From: Alkalibacillus haloalkaliphilus | GTDB lineage: Bacteria > Bacillota > Bacilli > Bacillales > Alkalibacillaceae | NCBI RefSeq assembly: GCF_007991275.1 | Contig: NZ_BJYA01000018.1 | Coordinates: forward strand, 41,911-105,910 | Length of the DNA stretch: 64,000 bases | Reading direction: 5' to 3' | In this document: positions 27,463 through 36,224 of the stretch, piece after piece | How the letters are laid out: every line of letters begins with the position of its first letter | Position numbering within the stretch: position 1 is the first letter of the stretch | Position numbers and translations under genes: made by a program | The notes under the pieces: generated by a model | What the model was told of the DNA's origin: nothing | The model's database searches: none | The model's input: only the letters and a program-made list of their open reading frames with translations

Positions 27463-28521
27463 TCAAACCTGTATTACGTTAGGTTTGTTTTCACCAATAA
27501 TGTTGCTGTAATCTTCAATTGATATTTGTTGCTTTTCTGTTATTTGTTGTGCTTTGTTACCAATCATATAAATTGACTGCTCCATCATATAAGTAATAAA
27601 GAGTGGCCGTTTCTCCCAGCGATATTCTGATTCAACATAGGCATTTACTTTATGCGAAAGAGACAGATCACTAAAGCTCATATCTACAAGATATTTTTCT
27701 TGACCGTTGTGGCGTATCAAATAAGGAAATGACTGACTGGTTGACCCATTTTCTTGTCGTTTCGTGGTTAATACATCAAAGTTAAACTTCTCTCCTAATG
27801 TTTTAACCCATTCTTCCTCATTCGGAAAGGCGCTCATTATCTGAACTCCCACTTTATATGGAATTAATTTAACTTTATATGCAGTGTGTAACTGAGTTCT
27901 TACACCTGAATCAATAAATTTATTATATGACTGTTCCCCTTTTACAAAAATCATGTAATTAGATATATTATTAGAATTGGCAACAATTTCACTTTGAATT
28001 CGACCAATAGTACGAATATCTGAATTCTGTTCTAGTATATATATACCGTAATTTTCTTCATTTGGTGTAACTAACTCTCCTAGAATATTATCCCTACGAT
28101 CAAGTTCATATTTAGACTTTACAGCTCGACTATCTAGAGCCTGCCAACCTGCTTCTTCTAAATGTAAAAGTACTTCATTTGCAGATAGAATGTATTTTAA
28201 CTGGTTATTCCTAAGATAAGGTTCTTTCACTTCAGTTAAGTATTCTTTACCATAGGCATAAAGTAGGTCAATACCTTTATCCGTTATCTTATAGTATGAA
28301 TAACCCCTCTTTCCAACTCGACTCCCTTTAAGAGTATCAGACTTAACATATCCCTTCTTTCGTAATTCACTCAGTATGTTGTTTACATGATATCCTTTTC
28401 CATCAAAGTGCTTTCGATGAATTTGTTCTTTCGTTAAAGCTCGAAATCTAGTTAAATCATCCATTATTTCTATGCGTTTATCATCTAACTTTTCGTAATA
28501 ATCAGGTACTAGGTCAAACAA
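27463..28521 (-). CDS. replication-relaxation family protein
   Basis: The protein has 352 residues from TTG 28521 behind GGAGGG. The N-terminal 100 residues form a winged helix: DLTRFRALTKEQIHRKHF, then VNNILSELRKKGYVKSDTL and the wing KRGYSYYKITDKGIDLLYAY. This layout, followed by a nuclease-like alpha/beta region with SEIVANSNNISNYMIFV, fits the replication-relaxation family (PF13814) of plasmids, integrative elements and phages, whose members bind or relax DNA at element origins. It sits in the replication and control module with the DUF3987 gene, which supports a role in excision or replication of the element. Catalytic residues are not obvious. Confidence 0.7.
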   Translation of the reverse strand: MFDLVPDYYEKLDDKRIEIMDDLTRFRALTKEQIHRKHFDGKGYHVNNILSELRKKGYVKSDTLKGSRVGKRGYSYYKITDKGIDLLYAYGKEYLTEVKEPYLRNNQLKYILSANEVLLHLEEAGWQALDSRAVKSKYELDRRDNILGELVTPNEENYGIYILEQNSDIRTIGRIQSEIVANSNNISNYMIFVKGEQSYNKFIDSGVRTQLHTAYKVKLIPYKVGVQIMSAFPNEEEWVKTLGEKFNFDVLTTKRQENGSTSQSFPYLIRHNGQEKYLVDMSFSDLSLSHKVNAYVESEYRWEKRPLFITYMMEQSIYMIGNKAQQITEKQQISIEDYSNIIGENKPNVIQV

Positions 28522-28821
28522 TACTTAACCCTCCATTACAAGTTTTGATTATCAAAATGACTGTTCAGAGGTAGTTTTCGCACAAGGGGTTTCGCTACAA
28601 CCTACCTCTTCACTTCTTAGTAAAATCCCCTTATATTCATATCCTGTTTATAGTACTTGAAATGTTGTCACACCAACGGTTTAAACATCTTTAAATTCCT
28701 TAAAATTGTCTATTAAAGTATCCTTAAAATTCTTTCTCATGCGACCATAACTTTTAAGGTATGTGTTAAGGAGTAAGTTAATTGCTTAGTGAAACATAGA
28801 TTACTAGCTTTAATTGGCTTA
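28522..28821. other. intergenic with hairpin and TCCTTAAAATT repeats
   Basis: AGAGGTAG (28567-28574) pairs with CTACCTCT (28602-28609). Further right, TCCTTAAAATT occurs at 28697 and again 24 bases later at 28721, with an inverted copy CTTTTAAGG near 28752. The repeats could be protein-binding sites for the replication module. No gene is seen. Confidence 0.4.
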
Positions 28822-29214
28822 TTATTCATTCACTTGTTCAATTCTAAAATTAATTACTTCAAATATTAAATTGCGTTCCATAACATCTTCATGTAGCTCA
28901 TTTAATATACGTTTTTTCCATTCATGGTAAGTTAAATTCTCTTGACTCTCTTCTTCAATCGTGTTGAGTGACAAACCATCCATCCTCGAAATCATACGAG
29001 CATTGTTAAACCCGTCAATATAAATCATCTTATCTTGTTTTAGGCTGTATACTAACTTCCCCATTTTACAATCTAAAAAGAACGCTATTGCTTGTTGTTT
29101 TGCATCGTCTTCATCTGTTGCTAAAAGTGATCGAATAGGAAGTTCAACTGTGAAAATATTACCTACAAGAAATGTCGCAATGAAAGAGTATTCTTTTATA
29201 GATGTTTCATTCAT
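28822..29214 (-). CDS. uncharacterised protein of the replication module
   Basis: The protein has 130 residues from ATG 29214 behind AGAGGTAATTAT. No known domain is recognised. The N-terminal half looks beta-rich (SFIATFLVGNIFTVELPI) followed by an acidic helix (DEDDAKQQAIAFFLDC), and the C-terminal half is helical (YHEWKKRILNELHEDVMERN). There are no membrane segments. It stands between the DUF3987 and replication-relaxation genes, with intergenic gaps on both sides that contain repeats. It is probably part of the mobile element rather than of the BREX cargo. Confidence 0.55.
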   Translation of the reverse strand: MNETSIKEYSFIATFLVGNIFTVELPIRSLLATDEDDAKQQAIAFFLDCKMGKLVYSLKQDKMIYIDGFNNARMISRMDGLSLNTIEEESQENLTYHEWKKRILNELHEDVMERNLIFEVINFRIEQVNE

Positions 29215-29300
29215 ATAATTACCTCTTCCATTTAGTTACTTGTTTAATTGTATACACTTTAATGTCTAGAAGTTGCCGTCATACCAATGATTTGATTAAA

Positions 29301-29362
29301 AAATGTTTACAAACAGTCAAACTCATACCACTTATGTTCAAAACTAAGGTTTGTAAACATTT
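29301..29362. repeat. 14-bp inverted repeat, candidate origin or operator
   Basis: AAATGTTTACAAAC (29301-29314) recurs exactly inverted as GTTTGTAAACATTT (29349-29362), separated by 34 bases. It lies between the replication gene and the 130-residue gene, so it may be an initiator or regulator binding site. Confidence 0.5.
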
Positions 29363-29420
29363 AGAATTCTAAAAGACGTTAAACCATTGATACAACAGCA
29401 ATCCAGACAGGTCAATAGTG

Positions 29421-29449
29421 TTTACACTTCTGTTTAAAAGTGTTATAAT
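29421..29449 (+). promoter_or_regulatory. consensus promoter antisense to the DUF3987 gene
   Basis: TTTACA (29421-29426), 17 bases, then TATAAT (29444-29449). It reads rightwards, so the start near 29456 would run into the 3' end of the minus-strand replication gene. Confidence 0.65.
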
Positions 29450-29453
29450 TTAA

Positions 29454-30947
29454 TTATCTAAAGTATTGCTTGTTGTCTTTGATGTAGCCTAGTGCTTCAT
29501 TCAAAGACATTTTTTTTAGTTTAGGATTTAGAAAGACAGTAATTGAACTACCTTTCCTTACAAACTTTATAAGATTATGTTCCTCAAGAAGCTCATACAT
29601 TATCAGCCGTTCATTACTATTAAACTTCTTAATGTGATTATTAATCTTTGCTCCTGGAATTTCCCCTCTGCTTCCAAGTGATTCATTCAGTTCTAATAGT
29701 CGTCTAAAGAAAAAGGAAAGACCACTCTCACCTGATTCCTTATTACACTGAATCATATCGTTCACATTTTTAAAGTGTCCATAGTAATAATGAAATAATA
29801 CTTCCATCTTATTAATGTCGTCACATGATAAAACTACTTGTTTCCCACTATCCAAATTCTCTCTCTCTGAGGCCTTTAATAAGCAAACTACTCTAATAAG
29901 GTTTGAAGTAGCTTTTGAAAGCCATTCCTCTGTCAATTTACTTACATCCTTGTAAGATTCAGTCGTTACCTTCATGTAAAAATTTTCAAATGCGTCTGTT
30001 GCAGATTCTTCAACACCAATAAATTTATTTCTGTCACTCGGATTTAAACGAAAAAGTTTTTCTATATTCTCGTTATATGTTTCTACAACACGTTGTTCAA
30101 TTGTGCTTAATTGAAAATCCTTAAGTGGATATTTATCAGGGTATACAACGAGAAACCTCTGTAACAAACCTCTGTGTGCAGTTTTATTAAACCTAAACAC
30201 TTCTGTTGGTTGGGTTAGCAAATTTAAAGTGATCAATGGGTTATGAACTATAATGTCACTTCTTGTTAATCTTGATTTTGAATAATATGACCCCGACCAT
30301 GCTTTCAAAAAGAAATCTAGGCTTCCACCACTTTTTGTATATCTCCCAAAAAAGTGATCAACTAATTCAGATGCCTCTGGTGTTGCAATAGTTAAAGTCT
30401 CTCCGTTATATTGCATCATCTCAATTGTTTTTTCATTGGTAATATCACCAGAGATTAAAAATTTCTCTTCATTCAATTTTCTCTCTAACTTCTTAACCTC
30501 GTCCAATAGTTCAGTTGCCTGTTCCTTCGCATCATCTTTACTGCTTTTGATTAACTTTTCGTACTGGCTTATTTTTAACTCCATATCAACTTTAAGTTTG
30601 TTTTCTTGTTCATCATTATAATTCAACTTATAGATTTGCTGTTTATATAGTGGGTCAAAAGCGTATTGATGAACTGCATCCTTCTTAGTTCCTGGAGGCG
30701 CTAGTGATAAAGTATACAAATTTAAATCCAATTTCCAATTAGATTTTGGGTAATAAAACGTGTACTTTCTTGTCAGACAAGTTGCTAATGCTCCAAGAAC
30801 AACAGATGATACAATATCAGTCTTCACATTAAGGCTGTCAGATATCTCAGTGACAAAAGACTGAATCCAATCAGGTAATACTTCAACTGGAAACTCCGGC
30901 AATTTATTAACCTGAACAGGAATTGGTTCTTCCCAGTTTGTTCGCAT
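29454..30947 (-). CDS. DUF3987 replication protein (primase/helicase-like)
   Basis: The protein has 497 residues from ATG 30947, seven bases after AGGAGG; an ATG two codons earlier is too close to that site. It matches the DUF3987 family of phage and element replication proteins: a P-loop-like segment SLAPPGTKKDAVHQYAF near residue 90, a coiled coil at about 120-160, an ATPase-like core ETLTIATPEASELVDHFF, and GLLQRFLVVYPDKYPL. DUF3987 proteins are DnaB/primase-linked ATPases thought to start replication of the element. A predicted antisense RNA overlaps its 3' end. It lies 100 bases downstream of the DUF771 gene. Confidence 0.75.
   Translation of the reverse strand: MRTNWEEPIPVQVNKLPEFPVEVLPDWIQSFVTEISDSLNVKTDIVSSVVLGALATCLTRKYTFYYPKSNWKLDLNLYTLSLAPPGTKKDAVHQYAFDPLYKQQIYKLNYNDEQENKLKVDMELKISQYEKLIKSSKDDAKEQATELLDEVKKLERKLNEEKFLISGDITNEKTIEMMQYNGETLTIATPEASELVDHFFGRYTKSGGSLDFFLKAWSGSYYSKSRLTRSDIIVHNPLITLNLLTQPTEVFRFNKTAHRGLLQRFLVVYPDKYPLKDFQLSTIEQRVVETYNENIEKLFRLNPSDRNKFIGVEESATDAFENFYMKVTTESYKDVSKLTEEWLSKATSNLIRVVCLLKASERENLDSGKQVVLSCDDINKMEVLFHYYYGHFKNVNDMIQCNKESGESGLSFFFRRLLELNESLGSRGEIPGAKINNHIKKFNSNERLIMYELLEEHNLIKFVRKGSSITVFLNPKLKKMSLNEALGYIKDNKQYFR
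29456..29517 (+). ncRNA. predicted small antisense RNA of about 62 bases
   Basis: It starts at the expected distance from the consensus promoter at 29421-29449. It ends in a perfect terminator on the same strand: TGTCTTTGA (29474-29482) pairs with TCAAAGACA (29501-29509), followed by eight T residues (29510-29517). The whole RNA is complementary to the last codons and stop of the DUF3987 replication gene. Antisense control of replication genes is well known in mobile replicons. The RNA is predicted only from promoter and terminator; chance occurrence of a terminator inside coding sequence cannot be excluded. Confidence 0.5.
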
Positions 30948-31051
30948 CCGCATTCCTCCTAATTCAATATAAGTTTTCTAATGACTTACATAGAGACCAC
31001 TTCTGACGTGGGAAAAATAGTGAGTAAGTCAAATAAGTCGTAGTTTTGGCA

Positions 31052-31372
31052 CTAATTATTAAAAATTTGATGAAAGTATTCATCTAAAAAGTCAGCCATT
31101 TTCTGAGCATGAAAGACCCATTTCTCCCCTTTCACTTTTGGGTAGTATACAAACCCTCCGTTCTCCACATCCAAAATCCCCTTAAATTCAGAAGGGTAAA
31201 GAATGTTCTCTTTGATCCACTCACTTTTTTTGTTGGTTCTTGCTTCCAAGTCTTTCATTGACCAATAGACACCAGACAATTCCTTCCCCTTCAATTCCTC
31301 AAAGTCTGCTCTGGATAGCAAAACTTTATCTTCGGGAATTGGAACTTGTACTTCAATCGCAAACCTTTGCAT
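31052..31372 (-). CDS. DUF771 phage-type small DNA-binding protein
   Basis: The protein has 106 residues from ATG 31372 behind GGAGGGAGGTATTTTT. The sequence fits DUF771: VQVPIPEDKVLLSRADFEEL, then YWSMKDLEARTNKKSEWIKE and ending VFHAQKMADFLDEYF. Family members are small excisionase-like proteins found directly across from the repressor in Gram-positive prophages and integrative elements. It is transcribed divergently from the Cro/CI-like regulator. Its promoter is fully consensus (TTGACA, 17, TATTAT) and is flanked by operator repeats, so it is probably the first early gene under repression. Confidence 0.75.
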   Translation of the reverse strand: MQRFAIEVQVPIPEDKVLLSRADFEELKGKELSGVYWSMKDLEARTNKKSEWIKENILYPSEFKGILDVENGGFVYYPKVKGEKWVFHAQKMADFLDEYFHQIFNN

Positions 31373-31410
31373 AAAAATACCTCCCTCCACAAAAGAATAC
31401 TAAAGTGAAC

Positions 31411-31520
31411 AAAAAGTACACCAAAATGTACGTTTTGTTATAATCATAATACGTTCATTTTGGTCCTTTGTCAACACAAAAAGTATACAATGTTGTACTT
31501 TTTGGTTATAATGATAATAT
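31411..31520. promoter_or_regulatory. divergent promoter and operator region of the element switch
   Basis: The minus-strand promoter is TTGACA (31469-31474), 17 bases, TATTAT (31446-31451). The plus-strand promoter is probably TTGTAC (31493-31498) with TAATAT (31515-31520), 16 bases apart. Two palindromes share the half-site AAAAAGTACA: 31411-31436, downstream of the minus promoter, and 31478-31503, covering the plus -35 box. A second inverted pair, CCAAAATGTACG and CGTTCATTTTGG, brackets the minus -10. This is the layout of a two-way repressor switch. Confidence 0.7.
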
Positions 31521-31548
31521 AAAGGAACTAATAAAGAACTTTAAAGAG

Positions 31549-32112
31549 GTGGTTATTATTCATAAGATATTTTCAAAGTTAAGACTAATATTAGCTGAAC
31601 AAGGAATGTCAATGGCTAAACTAAAATCAAAAACTGACATTTCACGCACCACAATAAGCAAGTTATACCATAATAAATCTAACGGGATTCAGTTCGATAC
31701 TTTAGAAGAATTATGTAAGCTATTAAATTGTAGACCAGAAGACATTTTGTCTTATGAAGAAATCCAAATTGATTATAAAGTAATAGATATTTGGACAGAT
31801 TGTGAAGATATTTTGAATGATGGTAATGGCCGAATTACTAATGATGTAGCAAGGTGGATAATTGAGGCAGAGATTTTGTACGAAGGGGAAAAAAACATTC
31901 TGGAGTTAATAGTCGAAGTAGGTTTTGATTATAGGAATCCAGATCATATTGATATTGAAATTCCAGATTTTTATGATGAAACTTATGAAAAATTAAACGA
32001 ATTAAAATATCCTTATTACATTCAAGAATATATAAAAGAATATTTAAAACCTTATTTATACTATGAAATAGAACAAATTGTGGATTACCGTGTTAATTTT
32101 TTAAACTTGTAG
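31549..32112 (+). CDS. Cro/CI-like helix-turn-helix regulator
   Basis: The N-terminal 65 residues are an HTH_3 domain: FSKLRLILAEQGMSMAKL, then TDISRTTISKLYHN as the recognition region and TLEELCKLLNCRPEDILSY. The remaining 120 residues are acidic and unrecognised. The start is unusual. The frame is open to TTG 31468, but that lies inside the promoter. GTG 31549 overlaps the ribosome site AAAGAGGTGG. ATT 31558 sits at ideal spacing from it and may be the true start. The gene reads towards the integrase, 17 bases ahead of it, and is divergent from the DUF771 gene. It is probably the element's repressor, acting on the AAAAAGTACA half-sites. Confidence 0.7.
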   Translation: MVIIHKIFSKLRLILAEQGMSMAKLKSKTDISRTTISKLYHNKSNGIQFDTLEELCKLLNCRPEDILSYEEIQIDYKVIDIWTDCEDILNDGNGRITNDVARWIIEAEILYEGEKNILELIVEVGFDYRNPDHIDIEIPDFYDETYEKLNELKYPYYIQEYIKEYLKPYLYYEIEQIVDYRVNFLNL

Positions 32113-32129
32113 GTTCAGGAGATGTTAGA

Positions 32130-33257
32130 ATGGCGAGTTATCAACAAAGGAAAAATGGAAAGTGGCAATACACCATTTCCCGAATGATTGATGGCAAACC
32201 CTCCCCTTTAAGAAAAGGAGGGTTCAGAACTAAAAAAGAAGCTAAATTAGCTGCTGAAGAAATAGAACATAAAATGAGACGTGGAAAAACACCTCAATTT
32301 AATAGTATATCCATAAGTAACTACTTTGAAGAATGGATTAATACTTACAAAAAAGATAAAGTATCTAATGCTACATTTCTTAGATATATAAATAATTTGA
32401 ACGGGGTACGGAATCACTTTAAAAATACACCTTTAAGAGAAATAAATAAAAGAGACTACCAGAAGTTCATTGACTGGTACGGTGAAGGAAGAAGCTTTGA
32501 AACAGTCAACAAGTTAAACAAACACGTACGATCATGTGTTAAGGATGCAATAGATGAAGGTCTAATCGATATTGATTTCACTAGAAAAGTTCATATTCAC
32601 TTTACGAAGGAAGCAAAAAAATCATCAGAGAAGCATTTAAGCTTCTCTGAGACACAGCTACTCACTCGGGAAATTGTTAAAGATATCAATCAATGCTTAA
32701 GCCAATCAAAAAAGCCTAATTTAGGCTCACTCATGATATTAATCGGAATTACAACGGGAATGAGATATGGTGAGATTGCTGCACTCAGACACTCTGACTT
32801 AAACCTAAGAGAAGGGTATATATATGTTGAAAGGGCATGGAAGGAAAAAGAGAAGGATTTTGGCGAGACAAAAGGTAAAATGACTAGAACAATTAAAATT
32901 GATCAAAACACAACTGAAATATTAAAAGCCTATTTAAAAATGAACAATTCAGCCAATGATTCTAAACTCTTATTTGAATCTAATAAACCGAATGAATTTC
33001 TTTATACAAATGCTTCTGCAAATAAAAGACTCAGGCATTTTTTATCTAAACTAGACTTACAAATCATTACTTTTCATGCCCTAAGACATACCCACGCAAG
33101 CCTCTTATTATATAAAAGAAGATCAATAATCTATGTATCCGAACGCCTTGGACATAGAAGTACAATTACAACAAGCGATACATATTCACACGTCATAAAG
33201 GAACTTAGAGAAATTGATAACAAAGAAACTCTCGAAGTAATAAATTCACTATATTAA
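32130..33257 (+). CDS. int: tyrosine integrase of the mobile element
   Basis: The protein has 375 residues from ATG 32130 behind GGAGATG. It has three domains: an AP2-like arm-binding domain (1-48, YQQRKNGKWQYTISRM with GGFRTKKEA), a SAM-like core-binding domain (about 60-155), and the catalytic domain with R212 (TGMRYGE), H316 and R319 (FHALRHTHAS), H342 (LGHRS) and nucleophile Y352 (TSDTYSHV). All five catalytic residues are present. This is the integrase type of Gram-positive temperate phages, ICEBs1-like elements and satellites. It would integrate and excise the island. It follows the repressor gene by 17 bases. Confidence 0.92.
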   Translation: MASYQQRKNGKWQYTISRMIDGKPSPLRKGGFRTKKEAKLAAEEIEHKMRRGKTPQFNSISISNYFEEWINTYKKDKVSNATFLRYINNLNGVRNHFKNTPLREINKRDYQKFIDWYGEGRSFETVNKLNKHVRSCVKDAIDEGLIDIDFTRKVHIHFTKEAKKSSEKHLSFSETQLLTREIVKDINQCLSQSKKPNLGSLMILIGITTGMRYGEIAALRHSDLNLREGYIYVERAWKEKEKDFGETKGKMTRTIKIDQNTTEILKAYLKMNNSANDSKLLFESNKPNEFLYTNASANKRLRHFLSKLDLQIITFHALRHTHASLLLYKRRSIIYVSERLGHRSTITTSDTYSHVIKELREIDNKETLEVINSLY

Positions 33258-33661
33258 GTGTTCACATTTTGGTGAACAGTTCAACTATTAGTAAATCCTC
33301 AATTTGCAAATTCTATAATCAATACTTCAAATCCATGAGCAAAAAACAATCTATTTTATAAAATAAAAAAAGCAGATTCCTTGTCGGAAAATGCTAAATG
33401 TTATTAAACCACCCCCCTTATAGTCTAGTAAGGTCAATGACTAGGGGTCACCTTTTTCCAGCTGAATAGTATGGTTGTACTGTTCAGCAGATGCCTTTTT
33501 TTGTTAGTTGTTTCCTCTTCAAAATAAGCACAATGAGATATCTAATAAACAATATTATTCAGTACAGCATTCCATGAATATACTTTTTTTCTCATTTATT
33601 ATAAAATTAACCTAATATATTTGCTATATTTTATTTAAGATTATTTTATGGAGGGATGTCT
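33258..33661. other. intergenic region after the integrase, with hairpins
   Basis: TGTTCAC/GTGAACA (33259-33278) folds directly after the integrase stop. GCTGAATAGTA pairs with TACTGTTCAGC (33461-33488) and is followed ten bases later by a T7 run, perhaps a terminator. I see no gene. The cassette promoter should lie in the right half, and a cryptic att site could be here too. Confidence 0.45.
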
Positions 33662-35113
33662 ATGGTTAAAGAATATAAAGGACATAAATTTAAAAGTGGT
33701 AAATTTGTTACTCCATTTAATGAGTTATTAACACAATTAGGTAGAGAGGAACAATGGTACTTAGGAAGATTACCTGAGTATATGTGGTTAGCTTTAATTT
33801 TTCATTCCCATCCTCGAGAAAAAGCAATTATTTTAATTCAAGATATCTTACAAGAATTGAATAAAATTTTACCTGATAAAGTTATGCAACCTAGAGTTTC
33901 ATATATTCTTCAATTAAGTGAAGAAAGACAACAAGATTTCTATAAATACTTATTAAGTAAAATAGATAAAAGCGTTTTAAGTCCTCTGACCATAATTATT
34001 TCTTATTCTATTAGCCGCCCTTTTTCAAAGTACTTTTCAAATAAGGATGAAAGTATAGAAGAAAAAATATATAAATTAGAATCTATATTACAGACGTTTT
34101 CAAGTCAACATTCAGAACAGACAACGGACATTAGATATCTAGTTTTCTTTTTTATTCAGTTAAGAAATAAAATAATTATGTCCGAGGATCAAAGTGAATT
34201 AATCAATCAATATCCAGATATAACTCACGATAATCATTTAATGCCATTAATTAGACCAATGGTAAGGAACTTAGAAATGATGTCCTCAAATTTTGAGGAC
34301 AATCCTAATATAATGTATTTAGAACTATTTTGGGAGAGGATGAGTGAATTGACGGATTGTGAATTATTTAGTGTTCAATTTGAAATAGAAGACGTTTCAG
34401 ATAAACAAACAGCTTTAGAAAATTGTTATAGGGAGTTGAAATATTTTACTGACCAATTTCATACAGTTTCTCCTTTAGATCAAAAAATGTTGGTTTTATT
34501 AGGGATAACAACATTTTCCTATAAACGCTTTTTAGAATTAGTTGAGCATGATCTTTACAATACAATTACTGGTCGAAGTACTATTAGATCCCTAATTGAG
34601 AATTATATTATGATGAAATATTTGATCTTAAGGGAGTCAGAAAAGCCGAATATATGGGAAGAATATCAATATTATGGTTTAGGTCAATTCAAGCTTATTA
34701 CTGAGCGATATGAGGATACTGGAGATATATTTCCAAATAGTCATGTTGAATATAAATATCTAAGTCTACTTGTGGAAGAATACAAAATGAAAGATTTTGT
34801 TGATATGGATTTGAATTATTTTGATCGCCATAATATAAAAACTAAAGCTGAAATGGTTGGTGAATCCAATTTATATAAGCATTTATATGATTACGATTCC
34901 ATTTATGAACACGGCTTATGGGGAGCTATTAGAGAGAGTAGTTTATTAAAATGTAATACAGCTAGTCACCAGTTTCATTGCGTTCCAGATATAGAAAATC
35001 AGCAGCAACTAAAAAGTGTATGGCATGATTGCCAACTACTAATGCAAAAAACACTAAATATATTAAAGGAACAATACGGTTTCCCACCTCATATAGAGGT
35101 GAAAAATAAATGA
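33662..35113 (+). CDS. DUF5677-like protein, first gene of an overlapping pair
   Basis: The protein has 483 residues from ATG 33662, six bases after GGAGGG (the ATG at 33656 overlaps that site). The N-terminal 250 residues are helical and unrecognised. The C-terminal half, from about ITGRSTIRSLIENYIMMKYL to QFHCVPDIENQQQLKSVW, resembles the DUF5677 family, a helical fold with conserved R, E and H in ENYIMMKYL and YDYDSIYEHG. Its ATGA overlap with the next gene indicates a two-gene unit. It sits between integrase and tRNA, a usual place for cargo genes. Function is unknown; a defence role is inference from context. Confidence 0.6.
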   Translation: MVKEYKGHKFKSGKFVTPFNELLTQLGREEQWYLGRLPEYMWLALIFHSHPREKAIILIQDILQELNKILPDKVMQPRVSYILQLSEERQQDFYKYLLSKIDKSVLSPLTIIISYSISRPFSKYFSNKDESIEEKIYKLESILQTFSSQHSEQTTDIRYLVFFFIQLRNKIIMSEDQSELINQYPDITHDNHLMPLIRPMVRNLEMMSSNFEDNPNIMYLELFWERMSELTDCELFSVQFEIEDVSDKQTALENCYRELKYFTDQFHTVSPLDQKMLVLLGITTFSYKRFLELVEHDLYNTITGRSTIRSLIENYIMMKYLILRESEKPNIWEEYQYYGLGQFKLITERYEDTGDIFPNSHVEYKYLSLLVEEYKMKDFVDMDLNYFDRHNIKTKAEMVGESNLYKHLYDYDSIYEHGLWGAIRESSLLKCNTASHQFHCVPDIENQQQLKSVWHDCQLLMQKTLNILKEQYGFPPHIEVKNK

Positions 35114-36198
35114 CAAAGACTAAATTTCAAGAAGAACTTATACATATTCAAAATGAATATAAAACTTTATTAGAAAGGGGACTAAATGAATGGGAAGACG
35201 TATATTTTGTTGAATTTATTGAAGAAGTAAACCTCTTTTGGAAACAAAATGAGCCTGTATTGTTAAATATCTATGAATATGAATTTCCTCAAATAGATAC
35301 AGTTTTCCTTACAGCAGTTACAAAGATTGATCTAGAATATATGCAGCATTATTCGATGAAAATAACAGGAAGTGTTTGTTTGATAGACGATCCCTTAATT
35401 AGTTATTTAAATCTTTTGAATCGAGAAATACCTAAAAGAATGAGAGAAAAACTTGCATCTGTTGCTCAAGCTAATATAAATGAATCTTTAAAGTTAATCG
35501 AAAATTGCCCTAATGACTTTTTTATTTTACCTATTCGAACAATAATACCAAATGATTTAATTAATAAAGCTTCAAAACAATTTTTTGTATCACTTTTTAA
35601 TGATATATCAGATACTGAAGATTATTTTAAAAAGATCAAAACTTTCAATGATATTGAACAGAATTTAAAAGATGTAGTAAAGACATGGATATTATTTGGT
35701 TGGGATGATGATGGGTATCACAATGGCAGTTTAAAAGAGAGATTTGATGATTTTGTAAAGGCAGAATATATAGGAAACAAAAATAGTACAGCTGGTGAAA
35801 TATTTTTCTTTTCACAGATAGGTTATATATCACAGTCAATGAATATTTTATTTACTATGATGGAACTTAATTTTGTCCCTTATGTACGTGGGACTATACC
35901 GTTTAGGTATCTAACAATTCTATATACCAGCCTCAAAGAAAATTTGAATTTAAATTTAGATATTCAAATAGTCCGGACTAGTATTAGCTACTTTTTTGAG
36001 AGAGTCTTTGATTATAATTTAGTTTCTGAAATTTCCTACAATGAATATTTAGAAAAAATAAATGGTCTAAGTTTGTACAAATACGTTGAGGATGCTTTAT
36101 CACTCTTTAACAAAGAGTTGGATGAAATAAGTCTTAGACAGATAGATTTAACAGTTGAGCAGTTTTATAAAAAAGAATTTTTAGTACGCTTAAAATAG
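35110..36198 (+). CDS. uncharacterised protein, second gene of the pair
   Basis: The protein has 362 residues. Its ATG overlaps the stop of the previous gene by four bases (ATGA), so translation is coupled. It is rich in aromatic residues and helical throughout, with no membrane segment, signal peptide or nucleotide-binding motif. A possible feature is the segment KTWILFGWDDDGYHNGSL followed by helices. It may pair structurally with its partner, since both are all-helical and of similar composition. A terminator follows directly. No family is recognised. Confidence 0.55.
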   Translation: MTKTKFQEELIHIQNEYKTLLERGLNEWEDVYFVEFIEEVNLFWKQNEPVLLNIYEYEFPQIDTVFLTAVTKIDLEYMQHYSMKITGSVCLIDDPLISYLNLLNREIPKRMREKLASVAQANINESLKLIENCPNDFFILPIRTIIPNDLINKASKQFFVSLFNDISDTEDYFKKIKTFNDIEQNLKDVVKTWILFGWDDDGYHNGSLKERFDDFVKAEYIGNKNSTAGEIFFFSQIGYISQSMNILFTMMELNFVPYVRGTIPFRYLTILYTSLKENLNLNLDIQIVRTSISYFFERVFDYNLVSEISYNEYLEKINGLSLYKYVEDALSLFNKELDEISLRQIDLTVEQFYKKEFLVRLK

Positions 36199-36224
36199 CC
36201 AAAAATTAAATTTTGGCTATTTTT
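36192..36224 (+). terminator. terminator of the two-gene cassette
   Basis: AAAATAGCCAAAA pairs with TTTTGGCTATTTT around a short AT loop, followed by TATAT. The stop codon of the second gene lies within the stem. Confidence 0.8.

Noticed and set aside
27463..33257. A complete prophage
   Set aside because: Repressor, integrase and replication genes are phage-like, but no capsid, portal, terminase, tail or lysis gene is present; a satellite or integrative element fits better.
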